A stretch of DNA of 31,393 nt from SCTD01 sp036675425 (GCA_036675425.1 JAKFFB010000108.1:1-31393); one strand, 5' to 3'; positions 18,133 to 26,543 are shown, numbered from the stretch's first letter. Notes: generated by a model from the sequence alone, not told the origin. Numbers and translations are program-made.

Positions 18133-20943
18133 ATGATCCTCGTCCGCCGTACCGCACGTCACGCAGCACCGAAGCGTCCGCGTCGACGGGCGTCGAAGGT
18201 CGTCGTCGCGCTCGCCACCGTGGCCGCGACGCTGCCGGTCGCCGTCACCAGCCCGGCGCCGGCGCAGGCGGCCGACGCCTGCACGACCCCCCAGCTCAGC
18301 GACGTCATGGTGAGTCAGGGGCTGCCGTCGTACGGCCTGCTGGCTCGTGGCAAGACGACCCTGGTCAAGCTCTTCCTCAACGCGCCGGGCTGCCTGCCGG
18401 TCGGTGCCACCGTCCAGGTGAGCAGCGCTCAGCTGACAGTGAGCTCCACGCAGAACCCGGTTCTCCTCAGCGCCTCCCTGCCCCTGCCGCCCCTCGGTCC
18501 GCCCAGCACGTCGCCCGTCGCGGGCTCTGCCAGCGACGTGCTCTTCGTGGTGCCGGGGTCAGCGCTCGAGCCGGCGACGGAAAGAGTCACCTTTGCCGCG
18601 AAGGTCGACTACATCGTCTCGACTGCCGCCGGCTCGGTGAAGGACACGATCACCTTCGCGACCTACCCCGGCACGACCGCTGCCCTGAGCGCTCCGGTGG
18701 CCAAGGACGCACTGCCGTTCGGCTTGCTCGTCGTGCCCATGGGCGACGGCAGGAGGTCTGCGGACTCTCAGTACCCCGACGCGGCTCGCACGGCGCTCGA
18801 GAGCGGCATGACCGCCTTCCGGCGCGCGATGCCCCTTGCTGACGAAGGGCAGCTGCAGTGGAGCCTCAGCCCAGGACTGGTTGACGTCAGTCGCTACCTG
18901 GGTTCGAACGGCCTCTACTGCGGCCGGGCGACAGACTTCATCTCGTCCATCTCGACGGACCTCGAGGCACGTCGCACCGCATGGAACAGCATCGGCACCA
19001 ACACGCGCGCACACGTCGCGTTCGGCCAGATCTGGCAAGGAGTGAGCCAAGGACCGAGCACGGACGGCAGCAGCTGTCTCGAGGGTGCCGCATGGGTTCC
19101 CGGCAACACCGGCTGGGGACGCACGATCGCGACGTCGCGCAACGCGAACGGGGCGCCGCTCACTGGCTCGATCGCGACCATGGAGGTCGCTCACTCGACG
19201 GGCAACGTGCATGCAGCTGACGACCGCCACGACGGGACGAGCCACTCGCTGAACCAGCAGGCCGACGGGACCGCGCCTGACCGCGGCTACAACCTCGAGA
19301 CGCACTCCTGGATCGCGGACGACAGGTCTGCCGAGTACTACACGCCCACGGGGTGGCACGACCTGAACACCCTTCTGGAGAAGGAGGACTGGGACTGGGT
19401 GCACTGCGCGACCCTTCCCAGCCTGCCGGCCAACAAGGTGTTCTCGCCTTCGTGCAAGCCCGGTCGGCTCACCTGGGCCGGCGCTGGTGTGCCTGGTCAG
19501 GGGACCTTCGTGGTCTCCGGGAGCACAGATGGCAGTCCGTCAGGGACGACGGTGCACTCGTACCACAGCGAGGACAACCGCTACGACCAGCCTTCGCCGG
19601 AGAGCGAGTACCGCTTCGTCCAGCGCGCTGACTCCGGAGCCGTGCTCGCGGACACCGGCGTGCAGGTCGCGTTCCGGTACTCCGGCCATGGCAGTGAGGC
19701 TCACAACTCCGGCGGGACGTCGGCCGTCGGCTCGTTCGGAGCTGCCGTGCTCGATGCGTCCACGCCGCTGGCTCCGGTGCGCCGGATCGAGCTCTGGCGT
19801 GGAGCGCCCGGCGCGGCCGGGAGCAGCAAGCTCTACGAGGTGACGCGTGATGCCCCGCCGAGCTTCCTGTCCGTGGACGCCGCCGGCGCGAACCTCACGG
19901 TCTCGGCCACTGACGAGCGGCCTCAGGACCTCAGGATGGACGTCTTCGTGGAGTGCCCGAACTCGACTGCGCCGCTGAGCACGGCGAACAGGCCGAGGGT
20001 GGTCGGCAACGCAGCGGTGTTCGTGACCACCGCCGACACGAGCATCGCCTGCCCGGGCGGAGTGCTACGGGTCCGGGTCAGCGACGGGTTCAGCACGGCG
20101 ACCCGTCGGTCGACACAGACCGCTCCAGGGCTGCAGGAGGCCATCGCCGCGATCTACTCCCCTGCGGAGTCGAGCACTGTCACCTCCTTCGCATCGCTCG
20201 TGCTCTCGGGTGCGGGCCGTGATACCGACGGCGCGGATGCGAGTCGTCTGGTCTGGTCCCTGCGTTCGGGCTCGTCCGGTGAGGTCGAGGTCGCGGAGGG
20301 CTCGAGCTCTGTGGTCGTGCCCCCGGCGGGTGGCTTCGCGCCCGGTGAGCACACGGTGGTCCTGCGGGCGTACGACGCTGACGGGTCGCTCCTGGACGAG
20401 GCCAGTCGGACGCTCACCGTGCTCCTCGACTCCGACGGGGACGGGCTGGCGGACGTGGACGAGGGGAGAGCCAAGAGCCCCTGCTTCGCGGCAGATGCAG
20501 CCAGCGACCCGCGCAACGCCCTGCTGGACAGCGATCTGGACGGTGTCGCCAACATCGACGACGCAGCGCCGTGCACCTCGCTCAACAACGTCCAGGTCTC
20601 CTTCAACCCGGTGAGCCTCTACAAGAGCTCGTCCGGCCAGACCGTGACGATGTACCTGACGTCCTCGCACGTGGATCTTCGCCAGCTCCAGAAGCGCGAC
20701 ATCTACATCACTCAGGTCGCGGGCTACTCGACCACCCGACTCGCCGGCTCGGCCACCGCGCTGCCCGCGGTCGCATGGGAGGTGACCGGCTCAGGGACCG
20801 CGACCGCGAAGTTCGACCGGGCCTCGTTGGTCCAGGCCATCTCGCGGCAGCCGAACCTCCTCGGCTACGTCCCGGTCTTCGTCGGCACGCTCGACCGGTC
20901 CTTGCGCGGCACGGACCCCGCCGCCCCCCACGTCTTCCCCTAA
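18133..20943 (+). CDS. Large secreted protein with metzincin-like motif and thrombospondin-3-like repeats
   Basis: A 936-residue exported protein. The long basic N-terminus (to Arg19) plus hydrophobic core and AQA-AD give a signal peptide cleaved near residue 46. The central region holds MEVAHSTGNVH (residues 350-360), which aligns with the metzincin zinc motif HExxHxxGxxH except that the first His is Met350; upstream FGQIWQG and WGRTIATS look like a protease core. A middle region (about 480-750) looks like beta-sandwich repeats. DSDGDGLADVDEG and LLDSDLDGVANIDD (about 770-810) are thrombospondin type 3-like calcium sites. A C-terminal domain of unknown type follows. ATG 18133 is chosen because it gives the signal peptide; GGGGGGTG lies upstream. 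Codon use looks less GC-biased than its neighbours, hinting at acquisition. Confidence 0.75.
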   Translation: MILVRRTARHAAPKRPRRRASKVVVALATVAATLPVAVTSPAPAQAADACTTPQLSDVMVSQGLPSYGLLARGKTTLVKLFLNAPGCLPVGATVQVSSAQLTVSSTQNPVLLSASLPLPPLGPPSTSPVAGSASDVLFVVPGSALEPATERVTFAAKVDYIVSTAAGSVKDTITFATYPGTTAALSAPVAKDALPFGLLVVPMGDGRRSADSQYPDAARTALESGMTAFRRAMPLADEGQLQWSLSPGLVDVSRYLGSNGLYCGRATDFISSISTDLEARRTAWNSIGTNTRAHVAFGQIWQGVSQGPSTDGSSCLEGAAWVPGNTGWGRTIATSRNANGAPLTGSIATMEVAHSTGNVHAADDRHDGTSHSLNQQADGTAPDRGYNLETHSWIADDRSAEYYTPTGWHDLNTLLEKEDWDWVHCATLPSLPANKVFSPSCKPGRLTWAGAGVPGQGTFVVSGSTDGSPSGTTVHSYHSEDNRYDQPSPESEYRFVQRADSGAVLADTGVQVAFRYSGHGSEAHNSGGTSAVGSFGAAVLDASTPLAPVRRIELWRGAPGAAGSSKLYEVTRDAPPSFLSVDAAGANLTVSATDERPQDLRMDVFVECPNSTAPLSTANRPRVVGNAAVFVTTADTSIACPGGVLRVRVSDGFSTATRRSTQTAPGLQEAIAAIYSPAESSTVTSFASLVLSGAGRDTDGADASRLVWSLRSGSSGEVEVAEGSSSVVVPPAGGFAPGEHTVVLRAYDADGSLLDEASRTLTVLLDSDGDGLADVDEGRAKSPCFAADAASDPRNALLDSDLDGVANIDDAAPCTSLNNVQVSFNPVSLYKSSSGQTVTMYLTSSHVDLRQLQKRDIYITQVAGYSTTRLAGSATALPAVAWEVTGSGTATAKFDRASLVQAISRQPNLLGYVPVFVGTLDRSLRGTDPAAPHVFP

Positions 20944-20953
20944 GGAGTCAGAC

Positions 20954-21511
20954 ATGCACAAGCTGGTTCGCAACTCGCTCGCCGTGGTCCTGTTCGCCGG
21001 CACAGCTGTGCCGGTCGGGTACTCCGCTGCTCAGGCAGGGACGACCGAGACGGGCTGCCACGACATCGTGGCCGGTGGCAGGCCCGCCTTCAACGCCGCC
21101 ATCAAGAGCGCGAGCGTCGGCAACGACCCGCTGATCGGTGACGCCGAGGTCCACGAGGAGTACTACCCCGATGCCGGTGTCGTCCAGGTCGACATGCCCC
21201 TGGCAGCCCCGAGCTGCGAAAGCGCCTCGTACAGCTTCGTGGTCAGGTCCACGCGCGTGGACGGCAAGGGGAAGCGACAGGTCTTCCGCGAGCTGACCCG
21301 CCGCGGTGACGGTGTGAGCTCCACCCTTCGCTTCGAGGGGTTCATCGACAGCTACACCGGCTACACCGACGCTGCCGAGCAGCGGTGCGTCGAGGCGTTC
21401 ATGGTCGTCAAGGACGCGGCCGGGCGGGTGATCGACGTCAGCCCGAATGAGGGCGAGCCCCCGGTCGACTTCTGCCAGAACATCGGCGGCGGGCAGGTCT
21501 ACGGCGGCTGA
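20954..21511 (+). CDS. Small secreted four-cysteine protein of unknown function
   Basis: A 185-residue protein with a clear signal peptide (MHKLVRNSLAVVLFAGTAVP..., AQA cleavage near residue 28). The mature part has four cysteines (GCHDI, PSCES, QRCVE, DFCQN), enough for two disulfides, and a Gly-rich end. I recognise no family. AAGGAG, overlapping the stop of the preceding gene, is about 7-10 nt before ATG 20954, so it is co-expressed with the large secreted protein and may be its partner, inhibitor or substrate. A strong bidirectional terminator follows. Codon use resembles the preceding gene. Confidence 0.8.
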   Translation: MHKLVRNSLAVVLFAGTAVPVGYSAAQAGTTETGCHDIVAGGRPAFNAAIKSASVGNDPLIGDAEVHEEYYPDAGVVQVDMPLAAPSCESASYSFVVRSTRVDGKGKRQVFRELTRRGDGVSSTLRFEGFIDSYTGYTDAAEQRCVEAFMVVKDAAGRVIDVSPNEGEPPVDFCQNIGGGQVYGG

Positions 21512-21519
21512 TCAGCATC

Positions 21520-21551
21520 GACGAAGGGCCCGCTGGCGCGGGCCCTTCGTC
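21520..21551. terminator. Bidirectional terminator between convergent genes
   Basis: Perfect 14-nt arms 21520-21533 (GACGAAGGGCCCGC) and 21538-21551 (GCGGGCCCTTCGTC) enclose a TGGC loop. It starts 9 bp after the small secreted protein stop, and its right arm overlaps the stop codon (21550-21552) of the minus-strand cyclase gene. It can therefore serve both directions. Confidence 0.9.
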
Positions 21552-24500
21552 ATGACGCCGCGCGCGCGGCGAAGTCCAGACACGCAGCCGCCTCGTCGAG
21601 GTCGTCCAGCTGCGTGAACATGGCTGCTGCTCTCTGAGCGGTCGCGACGGCATCGTCTGTGCGGCCCCTGGCGGACAGGATGCGTGCGCGGGTGAGGGTG
21701 GCGTCTGCCGAGGTGAGCCGGTGACCTATGGCATCGGCAAGCGTCAGCGCCTTGGTCACCAGAGCGTCAGCCTCCTCGAGCTCGCCCGCGCGGGTCAGTG
21801 CGTCAGCGAGGTTGGCGTACGCCTGCACCTGACCGGCCGGACGAGCCAGGCGCTCGAACGCTGCCAGCGCCGCGCGGAAGCTCTCGACGGCGGCCCGCGG
21901 GTCGTGCTCCAGGTCGTTCATGCCGAGGTTGAGCAGGCAGCCTGCTGACTCCTCGAGCAGACCGACCCGGTCGGCGGCCGCGACCGCTCGCTCCAGTCGC
22001 AGGCGTGCCGCGACTCGGTCGCCGGCGTAGATGTACGCGCCACCGGCAACGCGGAGCGCACGCACGAGGTGCGTGAGGGAGGTCGGTTCGTCGAGGAGCT
22101 CGACCGCCTCGTCGGCATGCTGGGTGGCGCTCTGCAGCATCCGCAGCTGACCCTCTGCGTAGGCGAGCTGGGTGAGGACCTGACCGCGCAAGGTCCGCTC
22201 GGTCGCTGGAAGCAGCCGCAGCGTCGTCCTGAGCATCGACACGGCGTCGCTGAACCTGCCGGACAGCGCGAGTGCATGCGCAGCCTCCCTCCACAGGCCG
22301 GCGGAGAGCGGGGCAGAGGGAGGGAAGTGACGGGCGACGGTCGCGAACACGCGAAGCGCTTCGTCGTACTGGCCGCGGGCTCGAAGCACGCTGAGCTTGC
22401 CTTCCCAGCCGCGGGGGTCGTCGACCTGGCGGGTGAGCTGGTCGTAACGCGTCATCGCGTCGTCGTAGGCGCCCCGGAGCATCTGCACCTCCGCCAGCTC
22501 CCGCAGGGCCTCTCGGAGCCGCGGGTCGTGGGCGTCAAGCACCTCCACCGCGCGCTCGAGGTGCAGCGCTGCGGCGTCGTTGGCGAACAGCCCGGCGGCG
22601 CGGCGGCCGGCACGAAGCAGGGGGTCGACCGCCTCCTCGCCGGCCTCGGCGAGGTAGAGGTGCCGGGCGAGCAGGTCGACGGTGAGGTCGCTGTCGCCGT
22701 AGAGCGCCCGGCCCATGTCGGCGACCTGACGGTGCAGCGCCCGGCGGTGCTTGCGCAGCAGCCGGCCGTAGGCGACGTCGTGCAGCAGCGCGTGGTGGAA
22801 GGTCACCGCCGGCTCGTCGGTGTCGATGACGGAGTCCAGGAATCCCTCTGCCACAAGGAGGTTCAGCGCGCTCGGCAGGTCCGGGTCCGCGGCGACGGCC
22901 TGCAGCAGCGACAGGCGCGTGGTCCGGCCGATGACCGAGCAGAGCTGCAGCAGCTCGACCGCGCCGGGGGGCAGCCGGTCGACGCGCGCCGCGAAGACGC
23001 GCTCGACCGTCGCCGGCACCGACTCGAGGTCGAAGCCCGGACGCAGGTCGAGACCGGCGGTCGTCGGGACCAGCACGTCGGTCTCCGCGAGCGATCGCGT
23101 GAGCTCCTCGACGAACAGCGGGTTGCCGAGCGTGCGCTCGCCGATGACGCTGCCGAGGCCGACGGTCACCGGTTCGCCGAGCACGTCGGCCGCCAGCTCG
23201 ACCACGGCCGCCGTGTCCAGCGGCTGGACCTCGACGTGCCGCGCCTCGGCGTCCGCGGCGAGCGCCTCCAGCGCGGGAGCGCCTTCCGGCCGGGAGCTGA
23301 GGACGAAGGCCACCGGGCGGTCGCGCATGGTGCGCACCAGCTCGCCGAGCACGTCCATCGTCGCGCGGTCCGCCCAGTGCGTGTCCTCGATCGACAGCAC
23401 CACGGGCGAGCTCTCGGCCAGCACCGCGAGCCAGCGGGCGAGCGCGTCGTGCACCTCGCGGCGCGCCTGCTCCGGCCCGGCCTCCGGCACCGGCAGGCCG
23501 AGCAGCCGCTGCGCCCCGACGAGCGTGCCGTCCGGCAGCACCTCGGTCAGCCGGGTGACCGTGACCTCCGGCCGGTCCTCGATGTGCAGCCCGAGCGCCT
23601 GCCGCAGCAGGTCGGCGAACGGCCAGTAGGGGAGGGTCGCGCCGTACGACAGGCAGCGCGCCGGCAGCCAGCGCATCCCTCGCCCGGTCGCGTGCAGGCG
23701 CGTCTCGGCGAGCAGCCGGCTCTTGCCGTTGCCCGGCTCGCCGCACACCGTCACGACCACGCTGCGCGCGTCGGCCGCATCGTCGAGAACTCCCTCCAGC
23801 ACGGCCATCTCGGCCGTCCGTCCGACCAGCCGGCGCTCCACCGAGGTCCCCGGACGGCGCCGCCCGATGAGCCGGAACCCCTCGACCGGCTTGAGCTTGC
23901 CCTTCAGCTGCAGCTCGCCGACCGGTTCGAAGTCGAACTCCTCGGCGCACAGCTCGTATGTCGTCGCACCGACGTAGGTCTGACCGGACGGGCAGACCGA
24001 CTCGAGCCGCTGGGCGAGGATCACCGAGTCACCGAGGACGGAGTAGTCGGCCGAGTGCTCGGAGCCGACGCGGCCCGCCACGACCCGGCCGGTGTTCACG
24101 CCGACGTGGATGGCGAGGTGGCTGGCCTTGGGCCCGATGGAGGCGAGCAGCGCGGGCAGGGCGGCGTGCATCTCGAGCGCGGCGAGCAGCGCGCGCTGGG
24201 CGTCGTCCTCGTGCGCGACGGGTGCGCCGAAGAGCACGAGGAGCGCGTCACCGGCGTACTTGCTGATGAACCCCTCGTAGCGCTCGGCGATCTGGGCGAG
24301 TCCCGCGATGAGCGGGTTGATGATGTCGTGCAGCTCCTCGACCTCGAGGGTGTCAGCGAGCGTCGTGAACCCGCTGATGTCGGCGAACAGCGCCGTCACC
24401 ATCCGCAGGTCGTCGCTGCGCATCGCGCCCCAGCGCGCGCCGCAGAGCCCGCAGTAGGCGGTCCCCTCGGGGTTCGCGCCTCCGCACTCGCGGCACGACC

Positions 24501-24621
24501 ACGGGTCGGCCGCTGTCTCCGTCGCCGGCTCGAGCGCGACCGCGCGGATCCCGCAGAAGCCGCAGAAGGCCATCCCCTGGCCGTTGCCCTTGCCGCACTC
24601 GCGGCAGCTCCACCCGCTCAC
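21550..24621 (-). CDS. Class III nucleotide cyclase with zinc ribbons, AAA ATPase and TPR repeats
   Basis: A 1023-residue multidomain protein. Two zinc ribbons open it (Cys6/9/20/23 and Cys43/46/57/60). The class III cyclase domain follows (about 70-255): metal Asp81 in FADISGFT and Asp125 in YAGDALLV, adenine-selecting Lys121 and Asp192, and transition-state Arg205. The usual transition-state Asn (GDxVNLAxR) is Ile201 here. Next is a P-loop ATPase of the AAA_16/LuxR-MalT type (GEPGNGKSRLL, 294-304; LSIEDTHWADRAT Walker B), then helical TPR-like repeats to the end. There is no DNA-binding domain. It could make cAMP in response to a bound ligand or be a catalytically weak sensor. The GTG start has GAGGAG 7 nt upstream and lies 10 bp after mutY, so it is probably co-transcribed. 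Confidence 0.92.
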   Translation of the reverse strand: MSGWSCRECGKGNGQGMAFCGFCGIRAVALEPATETAADPWSCRECGGANPEGTAYCGLCGARWGAMRSDDLRMVTALFADISGFTTLADTLEVEELHDIINPLIAGLAQIAERYEGFISKYAGDALLVLFGAPVAHEDDAQRALLAALEMHAALPALLASIGPKASHLAIHVGVNTGRVVAGRVGSEHSADYSVLGDSVILAQRLESVCPSGQTYVGATTYELCAEEFDFEPVGELQLKGKLKPVEGFRLIGRRRPGTSVERRLVGRTAEMAVLEGVLDDAADARSVVVTVCGEPGNGKSRLLAETRLHATGRGMRWLPARCLSYGATLPYWPFADLLRQALGLHIEDRPEVTVTRLTEVLPDGTLVGAQRLLGLPVPEAGPEQARREVHDALARWLAVLAESSPVVLSIEDTHWADRATMDVLGELVRTMRDRPVAFVLSSRPEGAPALEALAADAEARHVEVQPLDTAAVVELAADVLGEPVTVGLGSVIGERTLGNPLFVEELTRSLAETDVLVPTTAGLDLRPGFDLESVPATVERVFAARVDRLPPGAVELLQLCSVIGRTTRLSLLQAVAADPDLPSALNLLVAEGFLDSVIDTDEPAVTFHHALLHDVAYGRLLRKHRRALHRQVADMGRALYGDSDLTVDLLARHLYLAEAGEEAVDPLLRAGRRAAGLFANDAAALHLERAVEVLDAHDPRLREALRELAEVQMLRGAYDDAMTRYDQLTRQVDDPRGWEGKLSVLRARGQYDEALRVFATVARHFPPSAPLSAGLWREAAHALALSGRFSDAVSMLRTTLRLLPATERTLRGQVLTQLAYAEGQLRMLQSATQHADEAVELLDEPTSLTHLVRALRVAGGAYIYAGDRVAARLRLERAVAAADRVGLLEESAGCLLNLGMNDLEHDPRAAVESFRAALAAFERLARPAGQVQAYANLADALTRAGELEEADALVTKALTLADAIGHRLTSADATLTRARILSARGRTDDAVATAQRAAAMFTQLDDLDEAAACLDFAARAAS

Positions 24622-24631
24622 GGGGAGCTCC

Positions 24632-25501
24632 TCAGGAGGGGAGGGCGTACGTCCCGTCGGGAAGGGGGTCGACCAGTCCGTCGGCGACCAGGCCGTCCAG
24701 CGCCCGCGCCCGCTGCACCGGCTCGTCCCACGCGCCGGCCAGCGCCGCCGCGGACACCGCCGAAGGGGCGTCGCGCAGGACCGCCAGCAGCCGGCCGCGC
24801 ACCTGCCGGTCGGTGCCCGCGAACGGCTGCGGCCGCTTCACGGGTGCCTCCAGCTGCGGGTGCCCGGCGGCCGCCCACGCGCACCGGTGCCGCACCGGGC
24901 AGGACGGGCAGCGGGGCGCCCGGGAGGTGCACACCAGTGCGCCGAGCTCCATCAGCGCGACGGACGCGGTCGCGGCCGACGACGGGTCGGCCGGCAGCAG
25001 TGCCTCGACGAGGCCGAGGTCGCTGCGCCGGACCGCGGCGTCGGCCCGGCCCTCGACGGTCCGCGCGACGACCCGGCGGACGTTCGTGTCCACCACCGGG
25101 ACGCGCTGCCGGTAGGCGAAGGCGGCCACGGCCCGGGCCGTGTAGTCGCCCACCCCCGGCAGGGTGAGCAGCTCCTCGACGGTACGAGGGAGCTGCCCGT
25201 CGTACCGCTCCACGACGGCCACCGCGCAGGCGTGCAGCCGCAGCGCCCGGCGCGGGTAGCCCAGCCGCCCCCACATCCGCACCGCCTCGCCCGGCGAGTC
25301 GGCCGCCAGCGCCGCGGGCGTCGGCCAGCGCTCGAGCCACGCGGCCCACGGCCCCGTCACCCGGGTCACCGGCGTCTGCTGCAGCATGACCTCGCTGACG
25401 AGCACGGCCCACGGCGAGGTGCCCGGTCGCCGCCAGGGCAGGTCGCGCTGCGCGACGGCGTACCAGTCCGTCACCTCGCGGACGAGCGAGGTGTCGGGCA
25501 C
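24632..25501 (-). CDS. mutY: A/G-specific adenine glycosylase
   Basis: MutY removes adenine mispaired with 8-oxoguanine, preventing G:C to T:A mutations. The 289-residue protein has the catalytic Glu37 in SEVMLQQTPV, the helix-hairpin-helix LPGVGDYTARAVAAFAY (about 114-130), catalytic Asp138 in VDTNVRR, and the [4Fe-4S] loop Cys191-x6-Cys198-x2-Cys201-x5-Cys207. The usual C-terminal NUDIX-like domain that recognises 8-oxoG is shortened to a winged-helix-like end, as in many actinobacterial forms. The GTG start at 25501 gives the family N-terminus. TATCCT ends 6 nt before it, suggesting a leaderless mRNA. In many actinobacteria mutY lies near disA; here about 5 kb separates them. Confidence 0.95.
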   Translation of the reverse strand: MPDTSLVREVTDWYAVAQRDLPWRRPGTSPWAVLVSEVMLQQTPVTRVTGPWAAWLERWPTPAALAADSPGEAVRMWGRLGYPRRALRLHACAVAVVERYDGQLPRTVEELLTLPGVGDYTARAVAAFAYRQRVPVVDTNVRRVVARTVEGRADAAVRRSDLGLVEALLPADPSSAATASVALMELGALVCTSRAPRCPSCPVRHRCAWAAAGHPQLEAPVKRPQPFAGTDRQVRGRLLAVLRDAPSAVSAAALAGAWDEPVQRARALDGLVADGLVDPLPDGTYALPS

Positions 25502-25513
25502 CTGCCGAGGATA
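25502..25513 (-). promoter_or_regulatory. Leaderless -10 promoter element of mutY
   Basis: On the minus strand TATCCT (25513-25508) is followed by 6 nt and then the GTG of mutY. This is the same TANNNT-N6-start layout seen for lysS, the methyltransferase and the GntR gene. No Shine-Dalgarno sequence is seen. The start site is inferred. Confidence 0.55.
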
Positions 25514-25531
25514 GGTCGGTCAGGCGGTCCC

Positions 25532-25627
25532 TCAGCAGGTGCGCACCACCAGCACCGAGCAGGAGGCGGCGTGCGCCTCCCGGGCGGTGACCGAGCCGTC
25601 GGTTCCGACGACGATGCACGACCACAC
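25532..25627 (-). pseudogene. Internally deleted universal stress protein (USP) remnant
   Basis: A 31-codon frame (GTG 25627 to TGA 25532) reads CIVVGTDGSVTAREAH and then AASCSVLVVRTC. The first part is the N-terminal strand and phosphate-binding start of a USP domain (IVVGTDGS). The second is the classic USP C-terminal strand (CSVLVVRT). About 100 residues that should lie between are missing, with the frame kept, so a whole USP gene seems to have lost its middle. It lies 6 bp after the cyclic-nucleotide-binding gene stop and upstream of mutY. It could still be translated as a micropeptide, but a functional fold is unlikely. Confidence 0.7.
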
Positions 25628-25633
25628 GGCGGG

Positions 25634-26047
25634 TCAGCCCGGGGTGAGCGCGCGCCGGCGGTAGTCGGCGAGCAGCCGCGAGTCGAGGTCGGGGTGGCGG
25701 CGCAGCAGGTCGATGAGCTCGCTGCACTGCATGGAGAGCACCTCGAGCGAGGTGAGCGCCACGACCGAGGCGTTGCGCAGGTGGCGGTCGAGCACGCTGG
25801 CCTCGCCGAACAGCGCCCCCGCGCCGATCGTGGCGACGAGCGCGCCGTTGCGGCGCACCTCGGCCTGGCCCGCGAGCACGAGGTAGCACGTGTCGCCTGG
25901 GGTCTGCTCGTGGACCACGGTCCAGTGGGCGGGCAGCAGCACGTGCCGGCCCACCTCGGCGAGGCGGCGGAGCGCGCCCGGCTCGCACCCGTCCAGCTCG
26001 GGCAGCCGGCCGAGGGCGGCGCACACCCCGCGCAGCTCCGGCGTCAT
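25634..26047 (-). CDS. Stand-alone cyclic-nucleotide-binding domain protein (second of pair)
   Basis: A 137-residue protein made almost entirely of one CRP-type cNMP-binding domain: beta roll with HWTVVHEQTPGDTCYLVLAGQAEV, and phosphate-binding cassette FGEASVLDRHLRNAS (Phe80-Gly81-Glu82 ... Arg91-Asn92-Ala93). The Glu and Arg needed for ribose and cyclic phosphate are kept, so it probably binds cAMP or cGMP. No helix-turn-helix DNA-binding domain follows, so it is not a classical CRP. ATG 26047 overlaps the preceding gene stop (ATGA), so the two are translated together. It probably acts as a cAMP-sensing partner or sink. Confidence 0.85.
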   Translation of the reverse strand: MTPELRGVCAALGRLPELDGCEPGALRRLAEVGRHVLLPAHWTVVHEQTPGDTCYLVLAGQAEVRRNGALVATIGAGALFGEASVLDRHLRNASVVALTSLEVLSMQCSELIDLLRRHPDLDSRLLADYRRRALTPG

Positions 26048-26466
26048 GCGGGCACCGGCTCCTGGTGCAGGCGGCGGGCCATGCCCTGGAGCAGCTTCAG
26101 CGGCAGGGCGGGCACCTCGCGCAGCAGCGACCAGAACTCGCGCTGGCTGATCTCGAGCACCTCGCCGGCCTCGACCATCGTGACGGTGGCCGTGCGAGGG
26201 TGCGGGTCGAGCAGGGCGAGCTCCCCGAAGCAGTCGCCGGGGCCGAGCACCGCGACGACGCTGCCGTCGCGGACGACCTCGGCCTTCCCGGCCACCACCA
26301 CGTAGAACTCGTGGCCCAGCCGGCCCTCGCGCACCAGCACCTCGCCGGCCGGCGCGTCGACCTGCTCGGCCAGCCGCCCGATCAGCTGGAGCTCCTTGTC
26401 CGTGCAGGTCTGGAACATCGGCACGGCGCGCAGGTGCGCGATGCGCTGGTCCTTGTGACGCGTCAC
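26044..26466 (-). CDS. Stand-alone cyclic-nucleotide-binding domain protein (first of pair)
   Basis: A 140-residue single cNMP-binding domain protein: HLRAVPMFQTCTDKELQLIG opening helix, GEVLVREGRLGHEFYVVVAG, and cassette FGELALLDPHPRTAT (Phe80-Gly81-Glu82-Leu83 ... Arg91-Thr92-Ala93), a near-canonical cAMP site. No DNA-binding or catalytic domain is attached. The GTG start at 26466 is chosen because GGAGGGGGG lies about 6-12 nt upstream and the domain starts right after; the open frame continues upstream without homology. It is the upstream gene of a tandem pair with a similar domain layout, probably an old duplication, and lies close to a class III cyclase. Confidence 0.85.
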   Translation of the reverse strand: MTRHKDQRIAHLRAVPMFQTCTDKELQLIGRLAEQVDAPAGEVLVREGRLGHEFYVVVAGKAEVVRDGSVVAVLGPGDCFGELALLDPHPRTATVTMVEAGEVLEISQREFWSLLREVPALPLKLLQGMARRLHQEPVPA

Positions 26467-26543
26467 GAGCGTCCCCCCTCCGAGTCGCAGTTCGACGTCG
26501 CAAACGATGCAGTCCGTGGCGAACCCGGGCAAGACCGGCGGGC

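Noticed and set aside
22069..25167. A long plus-strand open frame opposite the cyclase and mutY
   Set aside because: The translation is Arg/Gly/Ala-rich, crosses two real genes with clear domain content, and lacks a ribosome binding site.
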